Assembly: GCA_002400415.1 (NCBI GenBank) | Contig: DGQP01000007.1 | Span: 276,348 to 340,347, forward strand | Length of the DNA stretch: 64,000 nt | Direction: 5' to 3' | Origin: Chitinophagaceae bacterium UBA4411 | GTDB lineage: Bacteria; Bacteroidota; Bacteroidia; Chitinophagales; Chitinophagaceae | In this document: positions 7,460 to 16,933 of the stretch, one piece after another | Numbering within the stretch: the first letter of the stretch is position 1 | How the letters are laid out: each line of letters opens with the position of its first letter | The notes under the pieces: model-generated | Told to the model about the DNA's origin: nothing | The model's input: the letters and a program-made list of their open reading frames with translations, nothing else | Database searches by the model: none | Made by a program: the position numbers and the translations under genes

Positions 7460-8166
7460 TCGCACAGGCAAAAGCAAAAATGTTCCTTTCGGAGGAAAGA
7501 GGGGTGAGTGAAACAAATGAATTTCGCAGTTGCAATACATTCAATTTCGGAAAGTATTGCCATGAACACAAAACCCCGTTTGGTAATATATATGTGCTGA
7601 ATGATGATGTATTAGACGGTGGCGGTTCTGTGAAGATGCGGGTGGAAGAACTTTCTTATGTAATCATATTACCAGTGGCAGGCGCGGTGGAATACAAGGA
7701 TTCAGCTGGGAATAGCGGGCTGGTCGCAGCCGGGCAAATAAATATCCGCTATTTGGATAAAGGTTCAGACTTTGAAATAAGAAATCCTTTCAAAACAGGG
7801 TGGGTTAATTTTCTGCAGGTTTGGATAAGAGCAGGTAAGCCCGGTACTGTCGCTTTCAGCTCTTTGGTTGCTTTTGATGTCAATGAGTTTATGAATTGCC
7901 TGGCCGGCATCTCACCAAAAAATGATAATGAACAATTGCTGCCCTTTATCTTTTCAATTGGTAAATTCTCAGGCCGGGGAGAAACAACCTATGTACCGGG
8001 GAAAAAAGGAAACAAGGTTTTTGTTTTTGTGATTGAAGGTGCATTTGAAGTAGAAGGCTGCTTATTACATGCACGGGATGGGCTTGCATTATGGGATACC
8101 GCATCCATAGAGATGGAAGCATTAAGCAATGATGCTATCATACTGCTTATTGAATCTTTGGTATAA
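7456..8166 (+). CDS. pirin/quercetinase-like bicupin lacking the usual metal histidines
   Basis: A 236-residue cytoplasmic protein. The pattern FRSCNTFNFGKYCH...PFGNIYVLNDDVLDGGG closely follows the N-terminal pirin/YhaK signature (HTFSFA.Y.....FG.LRVINDD.....G). In pirins the next segment is H-P-H-x-(D/N)-M-E; here it reads SVKMRVEELSY, so the two metal-ligand histidines are absent. A second, smaller cupin domain follows (about 130-236). This suggests a non-catalytic, structural or ligand-binding pirin relative. It overlaps the upstream unknown gene by four bases and is convergent with the following TonB receptor, 26 bases away. Confidence 0.7.
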   Translation: MIAQAKAKMFLSEERGVSETNEFRSCNTFNFGKYCHEHKTPFGNIYVLNDDVLDGGGSVKMRVEELSYVIILPVAGAVEYKDSAGNSGLVAAGQINIRYLDKGSDFEIRNPFKTGWVNFLQVWIRAGKPGTVAFSSLVAFDVNEFMNCLAGISPKNDNEQLLPFIFSIGKFSGRGETTYVPGKKGNKVFVFVIEGAFEVEGCLLHARDGLALWDTASIEMEALSNDAIILLIESLV

Positions 8167-8192
8167 TAACATGAAACCGGGAAACAGGCGGG

Positions 8193-10262
8193 TTATTTTT
8201 TCTGTTTTATCCATTGTATAGCTGCACCGGCATAGTAATTACGCCGGGGTGCGGGATTATAGAAGCGGTTCCCGGCAGCATTGATATCATTACCGAGGCT
8301 ATAGCTTTCATCCAGCAAGTTGTCTATACCAGCATAAATGCTGAGCCGAAAAGTGCCCCTGTCTTTTTTCTTCCAGCCAAGCTGGCAACCCAATAAATGA
8401 TACGGATCGGCTTTTGCGGTATTAGCATCGTTCATGTAGATGGATGATGCGGTATAATAGCTGGCATTAAGATAGATGCCATAGTTAAACCCGGCTTCAG
8501 CCAAAAGGGCAATTACAGATGAAGGCACGGAGGGAAGCTGATTTCCTGAAAAATCATCGCTTCCTTTTATAAAACTCCCATACCGGAAATGGTTTAGTGT
8601 AATATCTGTTCTGGCAGAGATGCTTCTGAAAAAATTGCCGTTCAGGAATTGCCTGTAGTCTGCATGAAACTCAATTCCTTTTTGTTTGATGTCGCCTGAA
8701 TTGACGAAAAAATCTGCTCCCCCGGCATCACGACGCTGTACCAGTGCATCATTTAAACGGAAGTAAAACCCAGTCAGTTCGAGTGCAAGCTTGTTTTTAA
8801 AGAAAGAAGAACGCAGGGTGGCTTCATAATTCCAGCCCTGCTCAGCTTCGAGATCAGTGCTGATCACACCGTTAGATGGCAGCACTTCTGCAATGGTGGG
8901 CGGCGAAAAACCTTTCGACAGGGTGGCAACGAAAATGATTTTCTCATTAAAGTTTTTCATCAATGAAAATTTAGGAGCCAGTTCGTTTCTGTACGTCCGG
9001 CTTTGCCGGGTGACCGGGTACATGCTGAGCCGGGTGATCTCCAGTTTAGTTCTGTTAATACTGGCGCCGGCAAGCAGAAGCCATTTATCAGCCAGTTCCA
9101 TCGTGGACTGAAGAAAGATCACATAGGCCTGGTTGTTGGTGTCGTCATTCGTTTGCAGGGTATCCGGGTTGCCATTTTTGTTTTTAGCCACCTGTGTGTT
9201 GAAATAGCCCTGCTGAAATTCGGCGCCCGCAACAATCCCCAATTTTAACCCACTCTGTAAATAATTAGTATAATTAAAGACAGTTCTTCCGCCAAAAGAA
9301 GGTTCAATTCTTCTTTCATAATTGCGGATTGCAGCATTTTTTACCTGCGTATAACTGCCATATAATGTACTTGTGTTTTTAATGTGGTTAGAGATATGCA
9401 ACACATTTGTAAAGCCGGCTATCAGGTTTTTTTGAAAAATAGCTGCTTTTGCATTGACGGCGCTGGGGAACCCGCCGCCTGCGGGTCTTGCCGCCTTTGG
9501 ATCTGCTGTAAATTCTGCCAGTGTTAAAGCGCCGGGCGTCTGGTAATACATATCGGTGAATAATAAAGAAGCTGTGAGGTCATACCGGTATCCTTTCAGG
9601 TTAGAGACCCAGGAAAAATTATCTCTCCGCATATTGGTCTGCACCCGGTAACCGTCTGTTTGATTATGAGCATAGCTTACCTGCTGTTTATTTTCTTTTT
9701 GCCCAAATCTTGCTGTGGCAAAAATGTTCTGAAGATTATAGCTTCCGGTCGTATACTCTGCATTAACACCGGGTTTCCAAAGCCCTTCGAAATTATTCAA
9801 TAAGATCAATCCGCCGGTACCGGCACCATACATACTGGCGGCGGGGCCTTTTAGAACTGATATATTGGAAAAGTTATTCCAGGCAAATTGGTTGAAGTAG
9901 GTATTGCCTCCCGGATCGGTGACAGGCATATCATTCCAGTACACTTTAATATTCCGTACACCAAAGGGAGAACGAAGTGAGCTTCCCCTGATATTAATAC
10001 GGTAACTGCCGGGTGAACGTTCTTCCATCCTGACGCCTGAAATCGCATTAAGCCCATTGACTAAAGAAGTCTTGTTTGAATAGTCGGCTATCGACGAAGA
10101 TATTGTGCAGATGCTAACAGGTAAATAGCGAACAGGTTTTATTTGCTCAAATGCTTTTACCGTTACACTATCCAGCACACGGGTGCTGTCGGGTACCTGG
10201 GCATTGATGAAGGAAGGAGTAAATAATAAAAGAAAATAAATAGTGGTGATGGCTTTTCTCAT
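8193..10262 (-). CDS. TonB-dependent outer-membrane receptor of unknown substrate
   Basis: A 689-residue receptor. The signal peptide starts MRKAITTIYFLLLF and ends near INAQ, with a TonB-box-like DSVTVKAF near residue 30. The plug contains IRGSSLRSPFGVRNIKVYWNDMPVTDPGG and VLKGPAASMYGAGTGGLILL, and a barrel follows with the standard TonB-receptor C-terminal part. I moved the start to ATG 10262 because the 18 residues upstream are basic, are not a signal sequence and overlap the divergent permease. No riboswitch, SusD partner or siderophore gene is nearby to give specificity. The divergent neighbour is an amino-acid permease operon. Plug features resemble siderophore/iron-type receptors, but that is weak. 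Confidence 0.88.
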   Translation of the reverse strand: MRKAITTIYFLLLFTPSFINAQVPDSTRVLDSVTVKAFEQIKPVRYLPVSICTISSSIADYSNKTSLVNGLNAISGVRMEERSPGSYRINIRGSSLRSPFGVRNIKVYWNDMPVTDPGGNTYFNQFAWNNFSNISVLKGPAASMYGAGTGGLILLNNFEGLWKPGVNAEYTTGSYNLQNIFATARFGQKENKQQVSYAHNQTDGYRVQTNMRRDNFSWVSNLKGYRYDLTASLLFTDMYYQTPGALTLAEFTADPKAARPAGGGFPSAVNAKAAIFQKNLIAGFTNVLHISNHIKNTSTLYGSYTQVKNAAIRNYERRIEPSFGGRTVFNYTNYLQSGLKLGIVAGAEFQQGYFNTQVAKNKNGNPDTLQTNDDTNNQAYVIFLQSTMELADKWLLLAGASINRTKLEITRLSMYPVTRQSRTYRNELAPKFSLMKNFNEKIIFVATLSKGFSPPTIAEVLPSNGVISTDLEAEQGWNYEATLRSSFFKNKLALELTGFYFRLNDALVQRRDAGGADFFVNSGDIKQKGIEFHADYRQFLNGNFFRSISARTDITLNHFRYGSFIKGSDDFSGNQLPSVPSSVIALLAEAGFNYGIYLNASYYTASSIYMNDANTAKADPYHLLGCQLGWKKKDRGTFRLSIYAGIDNLLDESYSLGNDINAAGNRFYNPAPRRNYYAGAAIQWIKQKK

Positions 10263-10319
10263 AGCATGGATCATTAATGGCTGCGCTAAGTTAGATTGTT
10301 TTCTTTGTATCTTCAAGCC

Positions 10320-11666
10320 ATGAGATCAAAGAATAAATTAGGGCTCTTTTCCTTCACGATGATCGTTATCGGACTGGTGATTGGCATGGGTATATTCAGA
10401 ACAGCTGCCACCAGTGCCAAAGATGCATTGAACCCTTCCGTTTACTTCAGTGCCTGGGTTGTGGGAGGCCTGGTGGCTTTATGCGGTGCATTAACTTATG
10501 CTGAAATTGGAAGCCGCTACCCGGTTACCGGTGGTTATTATAAAGTATTTGCCAAAGCCTATCATCCCAGTATTGCATTTGCGATTAACTGCCTGATCCT
10601 GGTTAGCAATGCAGCCAGTCTAAGCGGTGTGGCACTGATTGGCAGCGGGTATATATTAAAATTATTTCCGGGAGAGTGGACGGATATTCATAAAGCTCTA
10701 TTGAGTTGTGCAGCCATCCTGATCTTTTATGTGATCAATTTACAGGGCCTGAAAATAAGTTCGAGAGCCCAGAATATTCTTATGGTCATAAAAATCACGA
10801 TGTTGCTGGTATTGATTGCTGCTCTGTTCTTCCCGGACCAGTATGCCGTGCAAACAACGATGCAGGAGCCTGCGGCTTCATCATTCAGTACAATGGATTG
10901 GATAAAGAGCCTTGGTGTCAGCCTGATCGCAGTCTCATTTACCTATGGAGGCTACCAGCAGACCATCAATTTTGGTAATGAAGTGGAAAAGCCGGCCAAA
11001 AATATTCCCCGCGGTATTTTCATTGGTATAGCTGTGATCATTATAATTTATTTATTAGCTAATCTCAGTTATTATAATGTGGTTGGCTTTGAACGGATGA
11101 AGGGCGAAAGAGAAGTGGCCTACGTAGTGATCGATAAAATATTTGGCGAAAAGGGAGCAATTGTTTTCTCCGCCTTTCTTTTCCTTGGCGTACTGGCTTA
11201 TGTGAATGGTTTGCTGATGAGTAATCCCCGGGTGATGTATGCCATGGGTGAAGATGGAAGTTTGCCGAAGATTTTTGCCAGACAAAATGAAAAGACGAAT
11301 GTGCTGACATTTTCCCTTACCATTTTCGCCGCCATATGTATTGTCATTCTTTTCTTTGCCCAGGAATTTGAAAAGATACTCAGCTTTACCATATTCCTGG
11401 ATTGTTTTGGTATGGTGCTGAGCAGCGCCACCATTTTCTGGTTCAGGAAAAAAACAAAACACCTGGATGGTACCGGCATTTATAAAATGAAGCTCTTCCC
11501 GCTGTTACCATTGATCTTTATGGCTGCTTATTTATTTGTAGGCACCAGCATAGCCATAGATGATCCGGTAGCTGCCCTAACCGGGGTGGGTGTCTTAGCC
11601 GCTTTTATCCTGATCTATTTTATATTCCATCACAACCGTACAGTTGCTGACAAAACAGAAGCATAA
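10320..11666 (+). CDS. APC-superfamily amino-acid permease
   Basis: A 448-residue inner-membrane transporter with about 12 hydrophobic helices. The family motif near the N-terminus reads FSFTMIVIGLVIGMGIFRTA (the unwound G-x-G-I-F of helix 1). The start MRSKNKLG at 10320 is preferred over an upstream in-frame codon that overlaps the divergent receptor's leader. The last base of its stop TAA is the first base of the next ATG, so it is translationally coupled to a sulfur-amino-acid-type PLP enzyme. That pairing suggests import of the enzyme's substrate, for example methionine, cysteine or cystathionine. The exact amino acid cannot be read from sequence. Confidence 0.88.
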   Translation: MRSKNKLGLFSFTMIVIGLVIGMGIFRTAATSAKDALNPSVYFSAWVVGGLVALCGALTYAEIGSRYPVTGGYYKVFAKAYHPSIAFAINCLILVSNAASLSGVALIGSGYILKLFPGEWTDIHKALLSCAAILIFYVINLQGLKISSRAQNILMVIKITMLLVLIAALFFPDQYAVQTTMQEPAASSFSTMDWIKSLGVSLIAVSFTYGGYQQTINFGNEVEKPAKNIPRGIFIGIAVIIIIYLLANLSYYNVVGFERMKGEREVAYVVIDKIFGEKGAIVFSAFLFLGVLAYVNGLLMSNPRVMYAMGEDGSLPKIFARQNEKTNVLTFSLTIFAAICIVILFFAQEFEKILSFTIFLDCFGMVLSSATIFWFRKKTKHLDGTGIYKMKLFPLLPLIFMAAYLFVGTSIAIDDPVAALTGVGVLAAFILIYFIFHHNRTVADKTEA

Positions 11667-12829
11667 TGGATATCTCTCAAATTATCAACGAACTGGGTGA
11701 GGACCGGGAACAGTATTTCAATGCCGTGTCACCGCCCATCATGCAAACCAGCAATTTTGCTTTTAAAAAAGTAGCTGATTTTTCAAAGGCCTTTGAAGAT
11801 GAAATGGGAGGCTATCTCTACAGTCGCGGGCTGAACCCCACCGTTGATATATTAAGGAAAAAATTGGCTGCATTGGACGGGGCAGAAGATTGTCTTGTTT
11901 TCAATAACGGAGCTGCTGCTATTTTCGCCGGTATTTTCGCCAATATCAAATCCGGTGATCATATAGTATCAGTAAAAAACCCGTACACCTGGGCACAACG
12001 GATGTTTGATGTGATTTTGCCCCGGTTTGGAGTCAGCACCAGCTATATTGACGGAACAAAAATTGAAAACTGGCAGGAAGCAACAAAAGCCAATACAACT
12101 TTTTATTATCTCGAAAGCCCCAACAGCTGGACCTTTGCTTTGCAACCCATCCGGCAGGTAGCTGCCTTTGCAAAGTCGAAAAACATCAGCACACTAATTG
12201 ATAATAGTTATTGTACCCCCATTTATCAAAATGTGATAGAGATGGGTATTGATATGGCCATGCAAACAGCTACGAAGTATATCGGTGGTCATAGCGATAC
12301 GTTGGGTGGCGTGCTCAGCGGATCCCATGCCATGATGAAAAAAATCTTCGACAGCGAATATTTGAATATCGGCAGCGGTATACAGCCTTTTAATGCCTGG
12401 TTGCTGATCCGGGGATTAAGAACGCTGCCGGCACGACTGGACAGGATCAGCCGTTCAACACAACAGGTGGTTACATTCCTGAAACAACACCCGAAAGTGG
12501 ATGCTGTTCTCTTTACATTTGATGAAAGCTTTCCGCAATATGAGCTGGCCAAACAACAAATGAAAGGTGCCTGTGGCCTTGTTACGTTTAGTATCAAAAC
12601 CAATAAAAGGGAGGATATCGTCCGGTTTTGTGAGGGTTTGCAGCATATCATGATGGCGGTGAGCTGGGGAGGGCATGAAAGCCTGGTAATTCCAAAATGT
12701 GCCGGTATTCCTGTTAATGAGTTTAATCCTTTAATAGCGGAACATCGCTATATCCGCCTGTACGTGGGGCTGGAAGAACCGGCCTACCTGGTAGCCGACC
12801 TGGAACAGGCTTTCAGCAAGCTTTCCTGA
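11666..12829 (+). CDS. Cys/Met-metabolism PLP-dependent enzyme (cystathionine gamma-lyase / methionine gamma-lyase type)
   Basis: A 387-residue cytoplasmic enzyme of the trans-sulfuration PLP family. Visible landmarks are YSRGLNPT (residues 51-58, phosphate binding), Asp179 in LIDNSYCTP (pyridine nitrogen), and the Schiff-base Lys204 in TATKYIGGHSD. The family carries out gamma- or beta-elimination or replacement on cystathionine, methionine, homocysteine or O-acylhomoserine. These activities cannot be separated by eye. Its coupling to an amino-acid importer (one-base overlap) favours a catabolic lyase over a biosynthetic synthase; this is inference. The length is typical. Confidence 0.85.
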   Translation: MDISQIINELGEDREQYFNAVSPPIMQTSNFAFKKVADFSKAFEDEMGGYLYSRGLNPTVDILRKKLAALDGAEDCLVFNNGAAAIFAGIFANIKSGDHIVSVKNPYTWAQRMFDVILPRFGVSTSYIDGTKIENWQEATKANTTFYYLESPNSWTFALQPIRQVAAFAKSKNISTLIDNSYCTPIYQNVIEMGIDMAMQTATKYIGGHSDTLGGVLSGSHAMMKKIFDSEYLNIGSGIQPFNAWLLIRGLRTLPARLDRISRSTQQVVTFLKQHPKVDAVLFTFDESFPQYELAKQQMKGACGLVTFSIKTNKREDIVRFCEGLQHIMMAVSWGGHESLVIPKCAGIPVNEFNPLIAEHRYIRLYVGLEEPAYLVADLEQAFSKLS

Positions 12830-12879
12830 ATTTTAAATTCCATTTATCAAAAATCATAATCCCGGCAGGGCAATTCATT

Positions 12880-12887
12880 TATTTTTG
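12880..12887 (+). promoter_or_regulatory. TAnnTTTG -7 box four bases before the tolC-like start
   Basis: TATTTTTG matches the Bacteroidota -7 consensus and ends only four bases before the ATG at 12892, which would give an almost leaderless mRNA. No TTG -33 box lies at the right distance, so the call is tentative. Confidence 0.35.
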
Positions 12888-12891
12888 TCAC

Positions 12892-14343
12892 ATGACGCTT
12901 CGATGTATAAAACTGGCCGTAGCCCTTTTCCTTACAGTCAATGTATTTTCACAGGTAAATACCGGTAACCCGGCAGAACAATGGGACCTGGCAAAATGTG
13001 TTGACTTTGCACTGAAGAATAATATTTCTGTCAGGCAAACAGACCTGCAATCCCGCTTATCAGCCCTGACCTACCAGCAAAATAAGGCAAGTCAATTACC
13101 AACGCTTAACCTTAGCAGCAGCGTAGGGTACCGCCTGGGTCGTTCCGAAAATCCTACTACCGGCGTGCTGGAGGATAATAACTTCCTGAATATGGGGGTA
13201 CAACTGCAAACCGGTGTAACCATTTTTAACTGGTTCTCCATCAAAAATAATATTGAGGCCAGCCGTCTCTCCTGGGAAGCAGATAAGGAGCAGACAAAAA
13301 AGATACAAAACGATATTGCTTTGAATGTGGCGGTTGCTTACCTGCAGGTATTGCTTGCAAGGGAACAGGTGAATATTGCAAACGTGCAGGTAACACAAAC
13401 ACAGGACCAGTTGGAGAATACCAGAAAAAGGGTGGATGCAGGGGTGCTACCGGAATTGAACGCCGCAGAGCTGGAGGCCCAGCTGGCAAGAGATTCTTCC
13501 AGCCTGGTATCTGCCCAGGCTTCAGCCCAGCAATTCTTATTGCAGATGAAAGCCTTGCTCAATCTTGATGCAGCTGCTCCGTTTGATGTAACAACTCCGC
13601 CTGTTGACTTGATCCCGGTTGAAGCTTTAGCGGATCTGCAACCTGACGCTGTATATGCACAGGCCATTGCTGCATTACCACAACAAAAAGTAAATCTTTT
13701 GAAAATTGAGTCTGCTAAAAAATCGATGGCAGCGGCAAAAGGTGGATTATATCCTTCTGTTTCGGCATTCGGGGGGCTCAGCGACAATTATGTTAATATC
13801 AAAGTTCCCCAATATGCAGCAACAGGCCAATTCAGCCCTTCTGGTGCATTTGCGGATGTAAATGGCACTTTATACGGTGTGGTTACACCGGATTTTGTCC
13901 AGGTAGGTGAAAAGGCAGTACCGCTTGGCAAGCAATTCAAAAACAATTTTGCCCAGAATATCGGGATTGGTCTGAGTATTCCCATTTTTAATGGCCGTAA
14001 TGCCAGAACAGCCTGGGACAGGTCTAAAATAAATGTGCAGCAATTGGAATTGCAGAAAGAGCAGGGAGATATGCAACTGAAGCAGGATATTTATAAAGCT
14101 TATACGGATGCGATTGCCGCCCTGCAAAAATATAACGCGGATAAAAAATCAGTAGCTACTTCTGAAAAGGCATACGATTTTGCCAACAAGAGGTACCAGT
14201 TGAATTTACTGTCAACCTATGACCTGATCAACAGTCAGAATAATGTACAGCGGGCCAAAATCCAGGCCTTATACTCACAGTACGATTATGTTTTCAAAAT
14301 GAAATTATTGGAATTCTATAAAGGGCAGGGCTTAAAACTATAA
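12892..14343 (+). CDS. TolC-family outer-membrane efflux protein
   Basis: A 483-residue exported protein. The signal peptide is about 1-21, ending VNVFSQ. Two OEP repeats of long amphipathic helices follow: the first around residues 30-230 (WDLAKCVDFALKNN, the usual opening motif), the second around 255-475, ending TYDLINSQNNVQRAK. It forms the trimeric outer-membrane channel of a tripartite exporter. The periplasmic adaptor gene starts 13 bases downstream in the same operon. No inner-membrane pump gene follows; a terminator closes the operon after the adaptor. Confidence 0.9.
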   Translation: MTLRCIKLAVALFLTVNVFSQVNTGNPAEQWDLAKCVDFALKNNISVRQTDLQSRLSALTYQQNKASQLPTLNLSSSVGYRLGRSENPTTGVLEDNNFLNMGVQLQTGVTIFNWFSIKNNIEASRLSWEADKEQTKKIQNDIALNVAVAYLQVLLAREQVNIANVQVTQTQDQLENTRKRVDAGVLPELNAAELEAQLARDSSSLVSAQASAQQFLLQMKALLNLDAAAPFDVTTPPVDLIPVEALADLQPDAVYAQAIAALPQQKVNLLKIESAKKSMAAAKGGLYPSVSAFGGLSDNYVNIKVPQYAATGQFSPSGAFADVNGTLYGVVTPDFVQVGEKAVPLGKQFKNNFAQNIGIGLSIPIFNGRNARTAWDRSKINVQQLELQKEQGDMQLKQDIYKAYTDAIAALQKYNADKKSVATSEKAYDFANKRYQLNLLSTYDLINSQNNVQRAKIQALYSQYDYVFKMKLLEFYKGQGLKL

Positions 14344-14356
14344 ACTTTCTTTTGTT

Positions 14357-15715
14357 ATGAATAAGACGTTGAAATGGATATTAATTATTGTTGGCATACT
14401 GGGTGGGTTGTTTGCATTGGCGAAAGTATTTGGCGGGGATGGAGATAAGACAGAAAAAGTGGCTGTAGAAAAGGCTGCTAAACGAACAATCATAGAAACC
14501 GTGAATGCCAGTGGTAAGATCTACCCCGAAGTGGAAGTAAAAATCAGCCCGGATATTTCCGGCCAGATCACTGAATTGACCGTTGAGGAAGGAGATAGTG
14601 TGAAAAAAGGGCAAACCCTGGCCAGGATTTATGCGGATATCTATGCTTTGCAAAGAGATGAAGCTGCGTCAAGGGTCAACCAGTCGGCTGCCACTGTTGA
14701 TAACAGTAAAGCGGCTATAGAAGCGCTGAAAGCGAACCTGGACCTGGCACAACAATCGTATGACCGCAACAAGACTTTGTTTGACCAGAAAGTGATCTCT
14801 AAATCGGAGCTGGAACAATTTGAAACAACATTGAAATCAGCACAGGCCAATTATAATGCAGCCCGGCAAAATATCAGGAGCCTGCAGGCCGGAGTGCAAA
14901 GTTCGCAAACCGGTTTGTCCAAAGCGAATAAAGACCTGAGCCGTACTACTATTGTGGCGCCCATGGATGGAGTGATCTCTTCACTGAAAGTGAAGAAAGG
15001 GGAGAGTGTGGCTGGTAACAGTTTTAATGTGGGTACAGAAATGATGACCGTGGCCGATATGGCGGTGCTGGAAGTGCGGGTGGATGTGGGAGAGAATGAT
15101 ATTGTGAAAGTAAATATTGGCGATTCTGCCGATGTGGAAGTGGATGCCTATAATAACCGTAAGTTTAAAGGAGTAGTGACAAAAATTGCCAGCAGTACGA
15201 CAAGCGGCAGTTCCCTCACAACTTCTAATGATGTTACAAATTATGAAGTGAGAATCAGGCTGGACAAAGAATCCTACAAAGATCTGGCGGTAAAAACGTT
15301 CCCTTTCCGGCCGGGTATGAATGCAAGTGCGGATATCAAGACCCGTAGAATTGAGAATGCCCTGGCCGTACCTATTACGGCTGTCAATGCCAGGGTGAAA
15401 GGAAGCGATAAGAGCATGGCGGATAAAAAGAAAGAGGATCAGCAAAGTAAGGGGGAGGAAGATGATATGAATAACGCCGGAACACAAGCGGGAGATGAAC
15501 TGGAAGAAGTGGTATTTATTTTGCAAACCGACGGTACTGTTAAAAAGGCGGTTGTTAAATCCGGGATACAGGATATTAACTACATCGAAATTCTCAGCGG
15601 TCTGAAACCAGGCGATGAAGTGGTGTCAGGCCCTTATACTGCTATCAGCAAGACGCTAAAAGATGGTATGAAAGTAAAGGTGGTGCCGAAGGATAAACTC
15701 TTTGAGAAGAAGTAA
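14357..15715 (+). CDS. HlyD/MacA-type periplasmic adaptor (membrane fusion protein)
   Basis: A 452-residue adaptor with a single N-terminal membrane anchor (about residues 6-22). A biotinyl-lipoyl half-motif GQITELTVEEGDSVKKGQTLARI comes next. A long coiled-coil hairpin follows (about 95-190, including QQSYDRNKTLFDQKVISKSELEQ), then the second lipoyl half (APMDGVISSLKVKKGESV) and beta-barrel / membrane-proximal domains. An acidic, lysine-rich insertion lies near residues 350-380. It bridges an ABC (MacB-like) or RND pump to the TolC-like protein encoded 13 bases upstream. The pump is not in this window. An intrinsic terminator follows 20 bases after the stop. Confidence 0.88.
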   Translation: MNKTLKWILIIVGILGGLFALAKVFGGDGDKTEKVAVEKAAKRTIIETVNASGKIYPEVEVKISPDISGQITELTVEEGDSVKKGQTLARIYADIYALQRDEAASRVNQSAATVDNSKAAIEALKANLDLAQQSYDRNKTLFDQKVISKSELEQFETTLKSAQANYNAARQNIRSLQAGVQSSQTGLSKANKDLSRTTIVAPMDGVISSLKVKKGESVAGNSFNVGTEMMTVADMAVLEVRVDVGENDIVKVNIGDSADVEVDAYNNRKFKGVVTKIASSTTSGSSLTTSNDVTNYEVRIRLDKESYKDLAVKTFPFRPGMNASADIKTRRIENALAVPITAVNARVKGSDKSMADKKKEDQQSKGEEDDMNNAGTQAGDELEEVVFILQTDGTVKKAVVKSGIQDINYIEILSGLKPGDEVVSGPYTAISKTLKDGMKVKVVPKDKLFEKK

Positions 15716-15735
15716 GGCAGTTTGTCTAAATAGCT

Positions 15736-15768
15736 AAAGGGTGCTGAAATTATTTCAGCACCCTTTTT
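15736..15768 (+). terminator. intrinsic terminator after the TolC/adaptor operon
   Basis: The stem AAAGGGTGCTGAAA / TTTCAGCACCCTTT is perfect, has a tiny loop and runs into a T-tract on the plus strand. It separates the efflux operon from gpsA. Confidence 0.9.
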
Positions 15769-15847
15769 ATGAATAGCTATACAAACAGGTGGGTTTCTTA
15801 CCTTTATTGCAGATTAATCTGATAACTGGTTCAATCCAATTTTTGAT

Positions 15848-16888
15848 ATGCGTTTTGGAATCATTGGCAGCGGTAGTTGGGCAACAGCATTGGTTAAAAT
15901 TCTTACCGATAAGAAGCATGCAATCCATTGGTGGGTCAGGAATCCGGCATCCATAGAGCATATCCTGAAGCGCCGTCACAACCCCTATTACCTGAGCTCG
16001 GCTTATTTCGATGTATCGCTTCTCACCATTTCACCTGACGTAAAAGAAGTGGTTCGTAATTCCGATGTGCTGGTCATCGCTGTGCCCTCAGCTTATGCAG
16101 AAGAAAGCCTTGCTTCACTGAACCCCGAAGACTGGCAGGGAAAAAAAATCATTTCGGCTATCAAAGGATTATTACCTGGCAGGGATATTCTGCTGAACTA
16201 CCACCTGCAGCAGCAATTCAATATTCCTTTGGACAATTATTTTGCAGTACTGGGCCCCTGTCATGCAGAAGAAGTGGCTGCCGAAAAGCTTTCCTACCTC
16301 ACTTTTTCGGGGATTGACATCACGGCCGCATCAGAAATCGCCTCTCATTTTACTTCTGATTATATCAGCACGGTGGTCAACCAGGATATCCTTGGGGTAC
16401 AATATGCGGCAGTATTAAAGAACATCTATGCTGTTGGTGCAGGGATGGCACATGGACTGGATTACGGCGATAACTTTTTAAGTGTTTATATCGCTAATGC
16501 AGCGGATGAAATGGCGGGGTTTCTTAAAAAATTTGGTGCCGAACATATTACGGTGGGTGAGCATGATGATGAAGAGGACCCGCTAACCCACCGCAAAACT
16601 CCCAATTATGCCGCTTCAGTATACCTGGGAGACCTGCTGGTAACCTGCTACTCTTTATATAGCCGTAACCGGACTTTTGGAAATATGATCGGCAAAGGCT
16701 ATTCTGTAAAATCCGCCCAGCTGGAAATGAATATGGTGGCGGAAGGATATAATGCTTCAAAATGTATTTATAACATTAACAAATCGGTGGATGCGGCCAT
16801 GCCGCTGGCCGAAACGGTCTATAAGATTTTATGGGAAAATGTTAATCCCCAGGATGGGTTTAAACATATAGAAGGGGTGATGGTCTGA
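15848..16888 (+). CDS. gpsA: NAD(P)-dependent glycerol-3-phosphate dehydrogenase
   Basis: This 346-residue cytoplasmic enzyme interconverts dihydroxyacetone phosphate and sn-glycerol-3-phosphate, supplying phospholipid synthesis. The Rossmann motif GIIGSGSWATAL opens the protein at residue 4. AAVLKNIYAVGAG contains the catalytic lysine, and YGDNFLSVYIANAADEM is typical of the C-terminal domain. It is slightly longer than many GpsA proteins and has an acidic HDDEEDP insertion near residue 239. It stands behind the terminator of the efflux operon. The window's glpF/glpK genes, 42 kb away, feed the same metabolite pool. Confidence 0.93.
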   Translation: MRFGIIGSGSWATALVKILTDKKHAIHWWVRNPASIEHILKRRHNPYYLSSAYFDVSLLTISPDVKEVVRNSDVLVIAVPSAYAEESLASLNPEDWQGKKIISAIKGLLPGRDILLNYHLQQQFNIPLDNYFAVLGPCHAEEVAAEKLSYLTFSGIDITAASEIASHFTSDYISTVVNQDILGVQYAAVLKNIYAVGAGMAHGLDYGDNFLSVYIANAADEMAGFLKKFGAEHITVGEHDDEEDPLTHRKTPNYAASVYLGDLLVTCYSLYSRNRTFGNMIGKGYSVKSAQLEMNMVAEGYNASKCIYNINKSVDAAMPLAETVYKILWENVNPQDGFKHIEGVMV

Positions 16889-16933
16889 TTACTGTGATTG
16901 ATTTGTGATTGGATAACCAATAAATCTCACCCT

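Noticed and set aside
8160..8200. Terminator between the pirin-like gene and the TonB receptor
   Set aside because: AATAAC and GTTATT can pair and a T-run follows, but the stem is only six base pairs with a 20-base loop.
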